Source: Picochlorum sp. 'celeri' (lineage: Eukaryota; Chlorophyta; Trebouxiophyceae). From it: DNA of 64,000 nucleotides. The notes beneath the pieces were generated by a model. The model saw only the letters and a list, made by a program, of their open reading frames with translations, had not been told where the DNA came from and searched no databases. This document shows, one piece after another, positions 32,173 through 42,886 of this stretch. Numbering within the stretch: position 1 is the first letter of the stretch; the number at the start of each line of letters is the position of its first letter. The stretch covers positions 496,001 through 560,000 of the forward strand of contig JAACMV010000011.1 of NCBI GenBank assembly GCA_010909725.1, read 5' to 3'. Made by a program: the position numbers and the translations under genes.

Positions 32173-34800
32173 ATGGATCGGCGCATAGTATTTCGAGCGT
32201 TTGTGTTGCTCAGTATTGCAACTCAGGCACTCGGTGCTCTTATGGCGATCGATCTTGGGAGTGAAAATTTGAAGATATCGATCGTTAAACCTGGTAAAAT
32301 TCCCATATCGATTGTCATTAATGAGATGAGTAAACGAAAAACTCCTGCTGCGCTGTCCATTGTGGATGGGGATAGGCTTGTGGGAGAGGAGGCTGCTGCT
32401 CTGTCTGCAAGGTATCCGGACAAGGTATTTACCGGATTCAGGGACATGCTGGGCAAGGCATTTGGCGATGAGGTTGTCGTTGAAGATTTGAAACGATTGA
32501 GGGTTCCATTTGAGCTCGAACAGGCGGCAAATCGGTCCACTATTGCTGTCAAAACAGATCAGGGCACAAGCCTGTCTGCAGAAGAGGCTGTGGCCAGTCT
32601 GTTCGAGTATGCTGCAAAGTTAGCAAAGGAATCAGCTGATGGTGTACCAGTGACAGATTGTGTCATTGTAGTACCAGCATACTTTACACCAGGGCAGAGG
32701 CGGGCAATCAAGGATGCAGCAAGTTTGGCAAACTTGAACGTGTTGACATTGGTAAACTCACATGCTGCAGCTGCTCTGCAGTATGGAATTGAAAGAGATT
32801 TCACGAATAAGACAGAGCAAGTGATTTTCTATGATCTTGGAGCAAAATCAGCAGAGGTGGCGCTTGTCGAGTTCAGCTCTTTTGTGGATAAGACCAATGG
32901 TAAACCCGTGAGTCAGTTTGATGTGAAGGATGTTGCATGGGTGAGTCACAATGTTGGTGGAGATGCGTTGGAGGTTGTGCTTGTGGATATGATGATTGAG
33001 AAATTTGAAGGTGACTCTCAGGATCTCCTGTCAAACAAGCGGGCCATAGCAAAGTTGAGAAAACAGGCGCAAAAGGCCAAAAAGGTGCTGTCTGCCAACA
33101 CAGAAGTCAATGTAAGCATTGAGGATTTGGTGCCTGATACTGACTTTAAAGCACACATTACCCGGGAGGAATTCGAGGTGGCAGCAAGCAAGATAGTTGA
33201 CCGTGCTGTGATTCCTTTGAAGGCTATATTGTCGAGAAACAATGTTACATCCGACGATCTTTCTGCAGTGGAACTTCTTGGTGGATCATCCAGAGTGCCT
33301 CTGGTGAAGAGTCGCCTGTCTGAAGCACTGAATGGTCGTGCTCTCGATTCGTACGTTGGATGTATTTTTATGTGTACAATAAAATTCTGAATATATATAA
33401 CCTCGTGTGCATCTGTATGCAGGCATTTGGATGCGGATGAAGCAGTTGTTCTTGGTGCAGGACTTGTCGCAGCCAACCTAAGCACAATTTTCAGATTACG
33501 CAAATTCGGCATGACGGATAAATCCATGTACGATGTGACATTTTCTTTAAATGGAGACGAAAGTAGAGTTCTGGCACCAGTGATGAAAAAGATCCCGACG
33601 CGTAGAGCCATTAAACAGGATAATGTGACAGATGATGCCTTCTCTGTATCGTTTGAATGGAACAATGAACTGGGTGCCCAGGACGGTGCCACCAGAGCAC
33701 CACTTGGCAGTGTTCGCGTGTCTGGCATTTCCGATGTCGTGAAAAATCGTGGATACTCAGGGAAGGTGTCTCTTCACACAAGCATCGATTCCAGCGGTAT
33801 GTTCCATGTTGACAAGGCAGATGCATCTGTGGAGATTGAAGTCGAGCAAAAGATTCCAATCGTCTCAAACAGCACAGCAGAACTGAACACAACGAGTACA
33901 GTAAACGATACAGCTTCTTCAAACTCGACGGACGAGTCCCCCAAAACCATCGAGCCACAATTCGAGGTGAAGATGGTCAAGAGAATAGCCAAGGACCCCT
34001 TGCAGATGAATGTGACATTCCAGCTCAACTCCATGACCACTGAGCACATGATTGCATCTAGAAAAGTACTGAGGGAATTTAGAGAGCGTGATCGAGTGAA
34101 ACGTGAGACTGATAAAGCAAGAAACGATCTCGAGGCGTTTATTATCGATATGAGCAGTTCTATTCAGGATGAGGATTCAAAACTGTATACATTTAGTACC
34201 GAAGAGGAGCGCCAAAAAGCATCCAAAGATTTGATGGATGCAGAAGATTGGATATACGGTGATGAAGCTGAAACAGCAACAGCGTCTACATTCAAATCCA
34301 AATTAGCTAGTATTAGGTCTACCATTGACAGCATTGAACATCGAATTGATGAAGCTGCACGCAGAGACAAGGTCATTCAGACGGTGACATCTTTTGTGGA
34401 TGATTCTGCCAAGACCATAAAATCATGGGCAAAATCCAAGCCTTGGATCACCAAAGAAGAGACAGAGGCATTACAAAAGAATATGACAGAATTGGTCGAC
34501 TGGATGAAGGAACAGCAGGCCCTCCAAGAAAAGAAACCAGTCAATGAAGACCCAATCTTCAAAGCAGACAATGTCCTCTCCCGCCTGGATCAGGTGAGAA
34601 AAGCATTCACCCGACTGAATATTAAAAGCAAACCAATCGAGAAGCCAGTCAAGTCGTCCAAGAAGGCAGAAGAGGAGACAAAGGAGAACACGACAGAAGA
34701 GCAACCTGCTGCTGACACAGAAAAGGACACAAGTGATGATGACAACAAGGACAGTGGACAGCAGGAGGAGAAGGAAAAGCCAGACCATTCAGAATTGTAG
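32173..34800 (+). CDS. HYOU1: ER-lumenal HSP110-type chaperone HYOU1/GRP170
   Basis: Exons 32173-33350 and 33423-34800 (intron GTACGT, phase 2) give 851 aa. A signal peptide (VFRAFVLLSIATQALGA) precedes an Hsp70-type nucleotide-binding domain: AIDLGSENLK near residue 24, VIVVPAYFTPGQRRA, IFYDLGAKSAEVAL and ELLGGSSRVPLV near 375. The beta domain contains a long acidic/Asn-rich, N-glycosylation-rich insert (about 535-590). A helical C-terminal domain and a Lys/Glu-rich tail follow. The protein ends PDHSEL, which may be a weak HDEL-like retrieval signal. GRP170 is a nucleotide-exchange factor for BiP and a holdase. A 72-nt intron lies within the nucleotide-binding domain. Confidence 0.92.
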
Positions 34801-34868
34801 TGGAGACGTCTATGTATATATATATATATTACAATTCAATTAGGTATACACGCATACATTTTGAAACA

Positions 34869-35294
34869 CTAGTGAGACCTCTTCTTTTTCTTCTTCTTCT
34901 TCTTTTTCCCTGCTGTCCCTCCTCCTCTGCTGCCATCAGGCTTGCCAGAAGATTGCTGTCGAGCTGCAGCCGCCGCCGCCGCCATATCAGACGGCCTCAT
35001 ATCCTTCCAATGCCGTCTTGATGCAGTCTTTTCACCCACTGTACCACCCACAAAGCGCCGAATAAACCTCCTCAAAGGTTCCAAAGGGGCAGAGTCCAAC
35101 TTCTTCCCCTCTCTCAACACCCACAGTCCGCACCCAATCGCCGTAGACACAACTACTATTGACTTTAAAGACGCATTTGGTTCTTTGTCATATACTGAAG
35201 ACCGAATCTGACTCTTATATTTTCGTTTCAACACCTGAGGATCCTCAACTTCCTCTAGACGACGAGCCTCGGCTTCGTCCCTCCATCCACCCAT
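34869..35294 (-). CDS. Small single-span membrane protein with poly-lysine tail
   Basis: 141 aa, one exon. An N-terminal charged helix (EAEARRLEEVEDPQVLKRKYKS) is followed by one probable transmembrane segment (SIVVVSTAIGCGLWVL, about 45-60). A basic linker (RRFIRRFVGGTVG), an Ala-rich helix and a Gly/Ser segment follow. The tail has ten consecutive lysines before RSH. It is convergent with HYOU1 (68 nt between stops). I do not recognise the family. The poly-Lys end could contact RNA or ribosomes at a membrane; this is speculation. Confidence 0.55.
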   Translation of the reverse strand: MGGWRDEAEARRLEEVEDPQVLKRKYKSQIRSSVYDKEPNASLKSIVVVSTAIGCGLWVLREGKKLDSAPLEPLRRFIRRFVGGTVGEKTASRRHWKDMRPSDMAAAAAAARQQSSGKPDGSRGGGTAGKKKKKKKKKRSH

Positions 35295-35732
35295 CGATCA
35301 ATCGAATGCTTCCTATCTATAGTTATATTACATCTATGTGATGAGTCAATCAATCAAGAGAGAATGATTTGACTAGGACTTGAGGCAATCAAGTCCGTGT
35401 CGGATACTAGTACCCCATCGATACAACGCATTGACCGGACACGAATCCTCCTGCAAGAAGCAGTCTGTGTGATTTCCAGAGATCTCTAGAGATCTCTATC
35501 TCAATATGGCACTTTAAAAAATCTGCACCTGCATGCTGCAATGACACAAACTCTCTTTCTCCGAAAATCACCCAATGCTATATAAGTAAGAAATCTTTAT
35601 TAAAAATAGTACAAAGTGAAAGCAGTCTAGATGGTATGGCAGAATCACGAGGGAGCAGCATCCTTGTTCTAGCTACAAGGAGAAGAGCTTGATGATGTAG
35701 AATACCTGGTGTGACATATACACCCATAGACG
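35295..35732. other. Bidirectional promoter region with 20-bp palindrome
   Basis: The gap lies between divergent genes. It contains a perfect 20-bp palindrome at 35478-35497, two abutting AGAGATCTCT units. No gene seen. Confidence 0.5.
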
Positions 35733-36428
35733 ATGGATGATACGAAACTATTCAGCTATCACGACCTTGTGATTCGAGCGTGCGATGTAGAATGCCTGCA
35801 ACCAGGGCAATGGCTGAATGATCAGTGCATAGAACTCTACCTCTTGTATTTGCAACATGAAGTTCATGCCCCTCCAGAAATCCTCTTCGTGCCTCCTTCA
35901 ACGACGTTTCTCGTACTTCATGGAGGACAAGAAGTGGCCACAAGCATCATGGACTCGATGGATGTATCCTCCAGATCAACCATATTTTTTGCCATAAATA
36001 ACAGTACCAACATGGAGGTTGCCATGGGGGGCACCCATTGGTCAGCCATGGTCGTCGATCGCCGTACCCAAACGTGTACGCACTATGACAGTATATCAGG
36101 AATGAATGTTCGTATTGCGATGCGCTTGAAAGATATTATTGCGCACGTCATGGGCATGCGCATCAGCTCTGTGAACGAGTGTACTGCACAACAAGGCAAC
36201 TCGTATGATTGTGGATTATTCTGTTTAGCAACTGCTGCAAGGCTCGTATCAGAGAACATGCCATCATCCTTGGTGGGAACCGATGAGGACGACGCAGGTG
36301 CCAGTGTGCTGCTCTTGCAGCATTCGGCAGTCACCAGCAGGTTTCAAGATTTGAACAGTCGCATGATGCTCGACTTTCGGCAGAAACTGGCAGATTGGGT
36401 CCATTCACACATCCCTCCTACTCATTAA
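35733..36428 (+). CDS. SENP8: NEDD8-specific cysteine protease (SENP8/NEDP1/DEN1)
   Basis: A single exon of 231 aa, the size of NEDP1, without the long N-terminal extension of SUMO proteases. The C48 core is complete: PGQWLNDQCIELYL near residue 24, catalytic His in GGTHWSAMVVDR (~102), Asp in HYDS (~118), oxyanion Gln in AQQGNSYDCG (~150) and the nucleophile Cys in the same motif (~156). NEDP1 processes pro-NEDD8 and removes NEDD8 from non-cullin substrates. SUMO-specific activity cannot be excluded from sequence alone, but size and start favour NEDP1. Confidence 0.85.
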   Translation: MDDTKLFSYHDLVIRACDVECLQPGQWLNDQCIELYLLYLQHEVHAPPEILFVPPSTTFLVLHGGQEVATSIMDSMDVSSRSTIFFAINNSTNMEVAMGGTHWSAMVVDRRTQTCTHYDSISGMNVRIAMRLKDIIAHVMGMRISSVNECTAQQGNSYDCGLFCLATAARLVSENMPSSLVGTDEDDAGASVLLLQHSAVTSRFQDLNSRMMLDFRQKLADWVHSHIPPTH

Positions 36429-36507
36429 AAAATCATGTAAAAATAAGTTCATGTGCATGCATTGAATATTTGATTCTTTTGTGGTAGAATAGACATCCAG
36501 TCGGTCG

Positions 36508-38475
36508 ATGCAAGCGGTCATACAGCTTTTCCAAGGGCCTGCGTCCATATTTGGAACAGCGCTGTTAGGATTATGTGTATTATGTGCTTTATTGATGAAT
36601 GAATTGACAAAAAAGAAGAAAGGAACGGTGGCAGTGGCTCTTCAAGCCAAGGAGGTTGAGGCACAGGCAGAAGAAGAAGAAGACGGAAGGGATCAGTGTA
36701 CGCTCGTGTTTGGAACGCAGACTGGTACGGCTGAGAAATTTGCAAAGACTCTTAAATCTCAATTAGAGAGTGCGTATGGGTCGACGACGGCGTTTCATGT
36801 GGTTGATGCGGAGCAGTATAAAGCTCAGGAGAGGTTGAGTAAAGAGACGCTGGTGATTTTTCTGGTAGCAACGTATGGCGATGGGGAGCCGACGGATAAT
36901 GCTGTGGATTTACATGATTACCTGGTGGAAGAGTCTGGTAAGGTGGATTATGCAGAGCTTCCGTTGGATGGTGTGTCTTTTGCTGTGTTTGCCTTGGGAA
37001 ACAGGCAGTATGAGCATTTTTGTTCCATGGGAAAGACTGTGCACAAGTGTATGTCAGAGTTGGGGGCGACACCATTGTTAGCCATGGGTACTGGAGATGA
37101 TGATGATGATATTGATAGGGATTTTGATGAGTGGTCTGCCAAGTTCTTTGAGGCATTGAAGGATTCAGAGTTGTTTGAGGCAGGGGTGACGGCACAGGTG
37201 ACAGCAGAGTCGGTTCCTGCGTATTCTATACAGAAGATTATGGATGCGCCGGCGTCTTCTGTGAATAAAATTATTAATGGACGGGGAGATAATGTGCATT
37301 CGCCGTATTTGGCAGAGGTGACGTGTGTCAAAGAGTTGCATGGTGATGCATCAGATAGGTCCTGTGTACACGTGGAGGTTGATATATCTGGATCACAAGC
37401 TGGATATGAGGCTGGCGATCATATTGGCGTGTATCCTGAAAATTCAAAAGATGTTGTGAAGAAAGCTGCCGAGTTGTTAGGAAAGCCTCTCGATTTCTGT
37501 TTCAGTATGACCAAGGATGATAGGTTTGAGGATTTGGGAGAGGTCTTCATTCCAGGTGCCATGACCCTAGAGTTTGCATTAACTCATTTTGCCGATCTCT
37601 TGTCGTCTCCGAGTAAAGCTGCTTTAAAGATGTTGTCTGCCTTTGCGACGGATGCAAAGGAGCGGGAACGGCTGGTGATGCTGTGTAGTGTGGATGGCGT
37701 GGCAGAATATGATGCATATGTGCATGTGCCAAAGAGGAGCCTTTTGGAGGTGTTGGAGGACTTTCCTTCCGCGAAGCCGACGATTGGTGCCTTCTTTGGC
37801 TCAATATCTCCTCGATTGCAGCCCAGGTACTACTCGATATCGTCTTCGCCAAAAGTGCATCCAACGTCAGTGCACATTACATGTGCTGTAGTTAGGGACG
37901 TCATGCCTACTGGAAGGGTTCACAATGGTGTCGCATCGACGTGGCTTGCACGTGTACGGGTGGGACAGAAGATTCCAGTGTTTTTGAGGAGTTCTTCCTT
38001 CAAATTACCTCAGAATAGGAATGCGCCCGTGATCATGGTGGGTCCGGGGACAGGTTTTGCTCCATTTAGAGGATTTATTCAGGATAGACGGGCAGATTCT
38101 ACCTCAGCAGAGATGTTGTTATACTTTGGGTGTCGGCATAGAGACCATGATTTCATCTATGAAGAAGAGATGAAATCAGCTGTAGAAGATGGGACACTAT
38201 CAAAGCTGGAATTAGCATTTAGTAGGGAGGGAAAAGCCAAGGATTATGTGCAGCACCATATTGAAAAGGATGGAAGTCATCTGTGGTCACTGTTGAGCAA
38301 TAAAGAGAACCCTGGGTACTTGTATATTTGCGGTGATGGAAAGCATATGGCAAAGGATGTGAATCGTGTGCTTCATCATATTGTGGAGAAGGAAGAAGGG
38401 TGCTCTGGAAATCAGGCGGAGGCGATTGTGAAAAAGATGGCCGATCAGGGTCGGTATCTCAAGGACGTCTGGTGA
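36508..38475 (+). CDS. POR: NADPH-cytochrome P450 reductase
   Basis: A single exon of 655 aa. An N-terminal hydrophobic anchor (IFGTALLGLCVLCALLM) is followed by a flavodoxin domain starting LVFGTQTGTAEKFA, with ATYGDGEPTDNA and FALGNRQYEHF for FMN. The FAD domain has RYYSISSSPKVHP near residue 440 and GVASTWLA. The NADPH domain has VGPGTGFAPFRGF near 510, LYFGCRHRDHDFIYEEE and YICGDGKHMAKDV, and ends in the conserved aromatic pair position DVW. It transfers electrons from NADPH to microsomal P450s on the ER. Length is slightly under the usual ~680, owing to a short linker. Confidence 0.94.
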   Translation: MQAVIQLFQGPASIFGTALLGLCVLCALLMNELTKKKKGTVAVALQAKEVEAQAEEEEDGRDQCTLVFGTQTGTAEKFAKTLKSQLESAYGSTTAFHVVDAEQYKAQERLSKETLVIFLVATYGDGEPTDNAVDLHDYLVEESGKVDYAELPLDGVSFAVFALGNRQYEHFCSMGKTVHKCMSELGATPLLAMGTGDDDDDIDRDFDEWSAKFFEALKDSELFEAGVTAQVTAESVPAYSIQKIMDAPASSVNKIINGRGDNVHSPYLAEVTCVKELHGDASDRSCVHVEVDISGSQAGYEAGDHIGVYPENSKDVVKKAAELLGKPLDFCFSMTKDDRFEDLGEVFIPGAMTLEFALTHFADLLSSPSKAALKMLSAFATDAKERERLVMLCSVDGVAEYDAYVHVPKRSLLEVLEDFPSAKPTIGAFFGSISPRLQPRYYSISSSPKVHPTSVHITCAVVRDVMPTGRVHNGVASTWLARVRVGQKIPVFLRSSSFKLPQNRNAPVIMVGPGTGFAPFRGFIQDRRADSTSAEMLLYFGCRHRDHDFIYEEEMKSAVEDGTLSKLELAFSREGKAKDYVQHHIEKDGSHLWSLLSNKENPGYLYICGDGKHMAKDVNRVLHHIVEKEEGCSGNQAEAIVKKMADQGRYLKDVW

Positions 38476-38592
38476 AGAGGCATTGTTGGAGCTCGTGTCA
38501 TTGATTTTTTTAATTCATTTCATTTTATTTCGTACTCTTCTTCGAGTAATAAGGTAGATATTGAAGTACAATATAAAATTCCAGTAGGACTA

Positions 38593-40299
38593 TTATTGTT
38601 CCTCCTCGTCGTCGCTATCATCCTGCGGCACACACTCTACACTAACATCCCACCTGCTGCCAGGAGCGCTAGAGGCGACATATTTTACAAATCTCATGAG
38701 TCCTTCATCGCGCAGAACAATGCTGATGGCGTTAAAGGCTGCAGAAATATTCAGAACACCAGACTCGTCATCCTGGGCTTGTCGATACACTTCAGCTGGA
38801 CCATCCTCTTCTTCATCTGCAAGCAGATATGCTTCAAAACCGCCGCATTCTCCATCAGCCCAGGACGATTCATCCATGGATGCTTCATCAACAAAGGTCA
38901 ACACAACATCGAGACGAGGATCTTTGGTCAAGATACCATAATGAGCAACTGTATAATCTAATCCTGGTCGAAATCGTCGTATTTCTCTACGGTTCACCCC
39001 ATCCATGGTCAATGTAGTGAAGCTGCGGATCAGGTTGGCAAACGGAACACTACATATAACCTTATCACAGAGCTCTCTCATAGTACTTCCTAACCGCCTA
39101 TGCGTGGATTCCTGTGTTGATGAATCCCCTGTGAACTCTAGGTAACGTTGCATATGCGCTGGCCCTCGCAATGCCCAACCATCCTTCATCCCGGCATCAT
39201 AGGCAGGCCTCTTCCCATGACCAACACCATCTTCTGCATCTATCTGTAGCATATCTCTCTGCACTTTTTCCGCAGTTTCCTCATTCAAAATATTTATTAA
39301 ATGAATCGACCCATCACTTGCAAACTTTTCCTGAATCTTTGCGGTTCCCCTTCCATCCAAGTACATGGGATTGATCCACTGCTTTAAATACTCAGCATCC
39401 TGGGCAGAAATTGTATACGGCTCATCATCTCCAACCACACGTTCAGTTCCAGACACGGACATGAATTCATTATACTCTTCAACAGAATTTCCGTTATCAC
39501 CTCCCCCACGCGATTGAAGCATTTGCAGTGTAGGCAACGCCGCATTCTCCTCCTTATCTGGCAATGGCCCATGAAACCAGCCCTGAAGACTCATCCGTGG
39601 CTTTTCATTCGTCATGACTTCCTGAATCGAATGAAAACTCTTCCCCGGCTGCACTTTAAACATTGCCATAGTATTCCAAATAGGTAACGCTGTAGCTGTC
39701 GGAATAGGATACGGCACCTGGGGTGCCTCTGGATCCTCTGGGTACAGCTCCAATGCGCCCCCATCCTCCTCACTCCAACCTTTATCAGGATCTGTCAGGT
39801 AAATAATATATGACACACGCCGATCCCCAATCACATCATCATGACACAGCAGATGACCACCTACAGGATGAATATTACACGCGCAATCTGTCGTATCCGA
39901 CAACTCACCACACCCTGTAATCTCTGACACAAACTCTCGAAACTCCTTGGAATATATCGCATCCCGCAACGCCAGCAAATTGGGAATCTTCTTTTTCTTT
40001 TCATCATCCAATGCATTTAAATTCGCAAGATCCACTGTCTGTAACATTTTGAACAGATCAGTCTCCTTGTACGTAGCATCAAAATTCTCAATAATTTCCT
40101 CCCGAACCCTTCTCAGAATTGCATCATCACAAAAGTCTTTAATGATGCAATGTGGGTATGGCTCACTCTGGCCATAGGCGTCTTTCATACTCTTGTACTC
40201 GTCTGAATTCCTATCAAATATCCCTTGACGCATCACATGCGTCGCATCCATCATAGCGTTCTTCTCGCGAGTCAAAACCAGTCTTTTTTCTCGGGCCAA
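38593..40299 (-). CDS. OGFOD1/Tpa1-type prolyl hydroxylase
   Basis: A single exon of 568 aa. The N-terminal 2OG-Fe(II) dioxygenase domain has YPHCIIKDFC, the Fe-binding H-x-D in HLLCHDDVIGDRRVSYIIYL (~175), the distal His in GKSFHSIQEV (~240) and the 2OG-binding Arg in KPRMSLQGWFHGP. The second, catalytically silent double-stranded beta-helix domain (from ~320) ends with RWDVSVECVPQDD and an acidic tail, as in Tpa1/OGFOD1. Known members hydroxylate a proline of ribosomal protein uS12 and affect translation termination. Convergent with the P450 reductase gene. Confidence 0.9.
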   Translation of the reverse strand: MAREKRLVLTREKNAMMDATHVMRQGIFDRNSDEYKSMKDAYGQSEPYPHCIIKDFCDDAILRRVREEIIENFDATYKETDLFKMLQTVDLANLNALDDEKKKKIPNLLALRDAIYSKEFREFVSEITGCGELSDTTDCACNIHPVGGHLLCHDDVIGDRRVSYIIYLTDPDKGWSEEDGGALELYPEDPEAPQVPYPIPTATALPIWNTMAMFKVQPGKSFHSIQEVMTNEKPRMSLQGWFHGPLPDKEENAALPTLQMLQSRGGGDNGNSVEEYNEFMSVSGTERVVGDDEPYTISAQDAEYLKQWINPMYLDGRGTAKIQEKFASDGSIHLINILNEETAEKVQRDMLQIDAEDGVGHGKRPAYDAGMKDGWALRGPAHMQRYLEFTGDSSTQESTHRRLGSTMRELCDKVICSVPFANLIRSFTTLTMDGVNRREIRRFRPGLDYTVAHYGILTKDPRLDVVLTFVDEASMDESSWADGECGGFEAYLLADEEEDGPAEVYRQAQDDESGVLNISAAFNAISIVLRDEGLMRFVKYVASSAPGSRWDVSVECVPQDDSDDEEEQ

Positions 40300-40789
40300 C
40301 CTCGGCGCAGAATCTCGCTTCTCTTTGATTTATATATCGTTTTGAAATATATATCAATTGATATCGTTCACAGTGATTGATGAGCGTTGAAGAACCGAAC
40401 AAAGCAAAGCATGCAACAACACAAATGGCATGCGCTTCGTCTCACGTTGTCTTCTAGCCTTGATACAATCTCCTCAATTCAAGAATCCCTGATGAATTTT
40501 AAATAAATAGTTTGCAATATTTGTTCCAAGGTGGGGCTGTATTTCTGTCACATGTCTCCATCGACTCGAGACTCAAATCTGCTGAATGGGACACGTCACC
40601 TGTCTCAAACAGAGCTCTGTTTTGCGCAACAGAATGTCATGCTGATCACCCAGGCAGGAGAAAGCCAGCATCCTATGCTTCCTTTGAGATTTTCAAGCAT
40701 CATTAATGCTACTACTGGGGTGCCTTTATGGTATAATCAATCTAGAAGAGTTTTCCCCTCATGCATGATCATGATGGTGCATGTACGTG
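40300..40789. other. Intergenic, OGFOD1 to first HA gene
   Basis: No supported gene. A plus-strand frame at 40531-40920 runs into the next gene but has no domain character. Confidence 0.4.
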
Positions 40790-40799
40790 TGCTCGCAAT

Positions 40800-40817
40800 A
40801 ATTCGGGATCCCGAATT
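40800..40817. promoter_or_regulatory. 18-bp palindrome upstream of HA gene 1
   Basis: AATTCGGGATCCCGAATT is a perfect palindrome about 95 bp before the start codon. The identical element sits at 42192-42209 ahead of the paralogue. Retention of the exact element while flanking bases diverge hints at a binding site, though simple recent duplication also explains it. Confidence 0.45.
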
Positions 40818-40912
40818 GATCCGTCCCGGTTTGAATTTGTTGCATGGTAGTTACGTCGCGTTTGTGCCTCGGATCGCCATAAACAGTATTATATATTTAT
40901 CAAGTTTTCAAT

Positions 40913-41524
40913 ATGAGTGATGCTATTTTGATTGATGTTATTTTGGATAAAAGCATGAGCATAAACCTTCATGACTTTATGCGATGGCAAGATTCTACCT
41001 CATACCTGCGCTCGAGTGTCGCGGATCAGCTTTTCAAACTTGGAAACAAGGTGGCATTCGTAGAAGCGCAAGCAATCGCCATGGTGAAGAAGGTCTGTGC
41101 AGAGTATGCGAAACCAAATCATGGGAACCTAAACGCTGAGACGATAGTGCGGCTGGAGTCCGAGGAAGGATGGGACTGGACAGATGGTGGCAAGGAATAT
41201 CTGGCCGACCGTCGCAAGTATTTGGCCCTCGGCACGTGGATTATTCTACAGAGACTCGAGTATGCATCGACAAACCATGGCCGCCTCTCCGCATGGCATA
41301 TTCAAAAGCTCCAAAAGCTTCGTGGGTGGAGATGGTCTGGTAATTTTAGACTTTCCCAGATTAATTTGATGGGCGCCTGGATAGAAAAGCAGCGTCGAGA
41401 GTACGCAAAACCCAACCACGGTCATCTATCCAAAGTAGACGTTCGGAAACTGGAATCATTTCCAGGATGGACATGGAGCGGTCCACTCTGCTGGAGAGAA
41501 GAAGCAACACGCACTCAGAAATGA
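40913..41524 (+). CDS. Helicase-associated (HA) domain protein 1
   Basis: 203 aa, one exon. After a ~55-aa variable N-terminus come three repeats of about 50 residues, each with the plan (R/K)xEYAxxNHGxLxxxxIxKLExxxGWxWSG: CAEYAKPNHGNLNAETIVRL, LEYASTNHGRLSAWHIQKL and REYAKPNHGHLSKVDVRKL. This is the helicase-associated-domain fold (PF03457-like), a three-helix nucleic-acid-binding unit common in algae and stramenopiles, here without any helicase. Repeats 2 and 3 open with LGTWIILQR and MGAWIEKQR. DNA binding is inferred. It is the first of two tandem paralogues. Confidence 0.72.
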   Translation: MSDAILIDVILDKSMSINLHDFMRWQDSTSYLRSSVADQLFKLGNKVAFVEAQAIAMVKKVCAEYAKPNHGNLNAETIVRLESEEGWDWTDGGKEYLADRRKYLALGTWIILQRLEYASTNHGRLSAWHIQKLQKLRGWRWSGNFRLSQINLMGAWIEKQRREYAKPNHGHLSKVDVRKLESFPGWTWSGPLCWREEATRTQK

Positions 41525-42191
41525 GAGCACAGAGTTCTTGTTATTTGTCGTTTCTTCTTGTTTCAAAAAGTGAATTCAACTGTTTCTGTATGCATTTCGT
41601 CTTCATATGCGACCATCTGAAGAGCATATATATATTTCAGAGAGAGAGAGAGAGATGTGCAATGAAGATTCCACCACTGTGGCGGTGAGATGATGAACGA
41701 AGAAGAGAACACCATGGCATCCACCATGCCTGCATGAATGCCAAAGAATATATCATGCAACTGAGACAATATGCCTCAATACAAGATATTTTATATTTTT
41801 AATGTCTTCATGAATGCATGAAATTTGTAATGAAATGAAACATGCCAATGTAAATCAGATGTCACACTGTTTACAGAGTATTTCAATTGGAGGAGGCTTT
41901 GGAAACAATACCTGAGTGAAAACATCAGGTTTTAAGAAAGGCAAAGCGTGCTTTGGAGGAAGGCGAGTGGTGTCCGTGGCCAGTGCACAGCAATGACAGT
42001 GCATCCTTGTCTTCTTCAGAAATGCAGTCCATTGATTGACCAGATGCATGGTTGTTCGCGTGGTGCATAGTTCTTCAAGTTAGCATTTAATTACAGTATT
42101 GGCAGGGATAATACCATCTGCTCTTTGAATATGACTGTATCCATCAGAACGTTGCTGGCAAAGCCACCTCATGCAGGATGCATGTGCTTGC
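41525..42191. other. Spacer between tandem HA genes
   Basis: Left part is the unit 1 3' flank, with microsatellite. Right part is unique sequence before unit 2. No supported gene. Confidence 0.45.
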
Positions 42192-42209
42192 AATTCGGGA
42201 TCCCGAATT
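42192..42209. promoter_or_regulatory. 18-bp palindrome upstream of HA gene 2
   Basis: Identical to the element at 40800-40817, about 105 bp before the second HA gene. Confidence 0.45.
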
Positions 42210-42313
42210 GATCCGTCCCGGTTTGAATTTGTTGCATGGTAGTTACGTCGCGTTTGTGTCTCGAATCGCCATAAACAGTATTATGTATATTAAATATATT
42301 ACAACTTTTCAAT

Positions 42314-42886
42314 ATGAGTTCTGATATTTTGGATAAAAGCATAACAAAAATCCATCATAACACTGGGCTCCGGCACGGTTCTACCCCATACCTGATCTCG
42401 AGCGTCGCGGATCGGCTTGTCCAACTCGAAAACGGGATGGAATTGCAAGAAGAGAAATCAAGAAACCTGGTGAAGAGCGCTTGTGCAGAGTATGCGAAAC
42501 CAAATCATGGAAATCTAAGCGCTGACACCATAGTGAGGCTGGAGTCCAAGGAAGGATGGGACTGGACAGATGGTTGCAAGGAGTATCTCGCCATCCGTCG
42601 CATGGACCTGTCCTTCGGTATGTGGGTTAATCGACAAATGCTCGAGTATGCATCGACAAATCATGGGCGCCTCTCCACATGGCATATTCAAAAGCTCCAA
42701 AAGTTTCGTAGGTGGACATGGTCTGGTAATTTTAATATTGACGAGCTGAATTCGCTAGCCTCCTGGATAGAAAAGCAGCGTCGAGAGTACGCAAAACCCA
42801 ACCACGGTCATCTATCCAAAGTAGACGTTCGGAAACTGGAATCATTTCCAGGATGGACGTGGTCTGGTCCACTCGGCTGGAGATAA
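42314..42886 (+). CDS. Helicase-associated (HA) domain protein 2
   Basis: 190 aa, one exon, paralogue of the preceding HA gene. The same three repeats are present (CAEYAKPNHGNLSADTIVRL, LEYASTNHGRLSTWHIQKL, REYAKPNHGHLSKVDVRKL). The N-terminus is 10 residues shorter and more diverged than the repeats, and the last repeat is nearly invariant between copies. The frame is intact, so both copies may be functional. The stop falls earlier than in copy 1, removing the EEATRTQK-type tail. Confidence 0.72.
   Translation: MSSDILDKSITKIHHNTGLRHGSTPYLISSVADRLVQLENGMELQEEKSRNLVKSACAEYAKPNHGNLSADTIVRLESKEGWDWTDGCKEYLAIRRMDLSFGMWVNRQMLEYASTNHGRLSTWHIQKLQKFRRWTWSGNFNIDELNSLASWIEKQRREYAKPNHGHLSKVDVRKLESFPGWTWSGPLGWR

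Larger units (their letters stand above)
40790..41870. repeat. Tandem duplication, unit 1
   Basis: Contains the palindrome, leader, HA gene and 3' flank that recur in unit 2. The longest identical stretch is the ~66 bp from 40800. Unit 1 carries an extra (AG)7 microsatellite at 41639-41653. Boundaries are approximate. Confidence 0.8.

Noticed and set aside
40531..40920. 129-aa frame upstream of the first HA gene
   Set aside because: Its 3' part is the duplicated HA leader and the 5' part lacks features; the matching region of unit 2 has no equivalent ORF.
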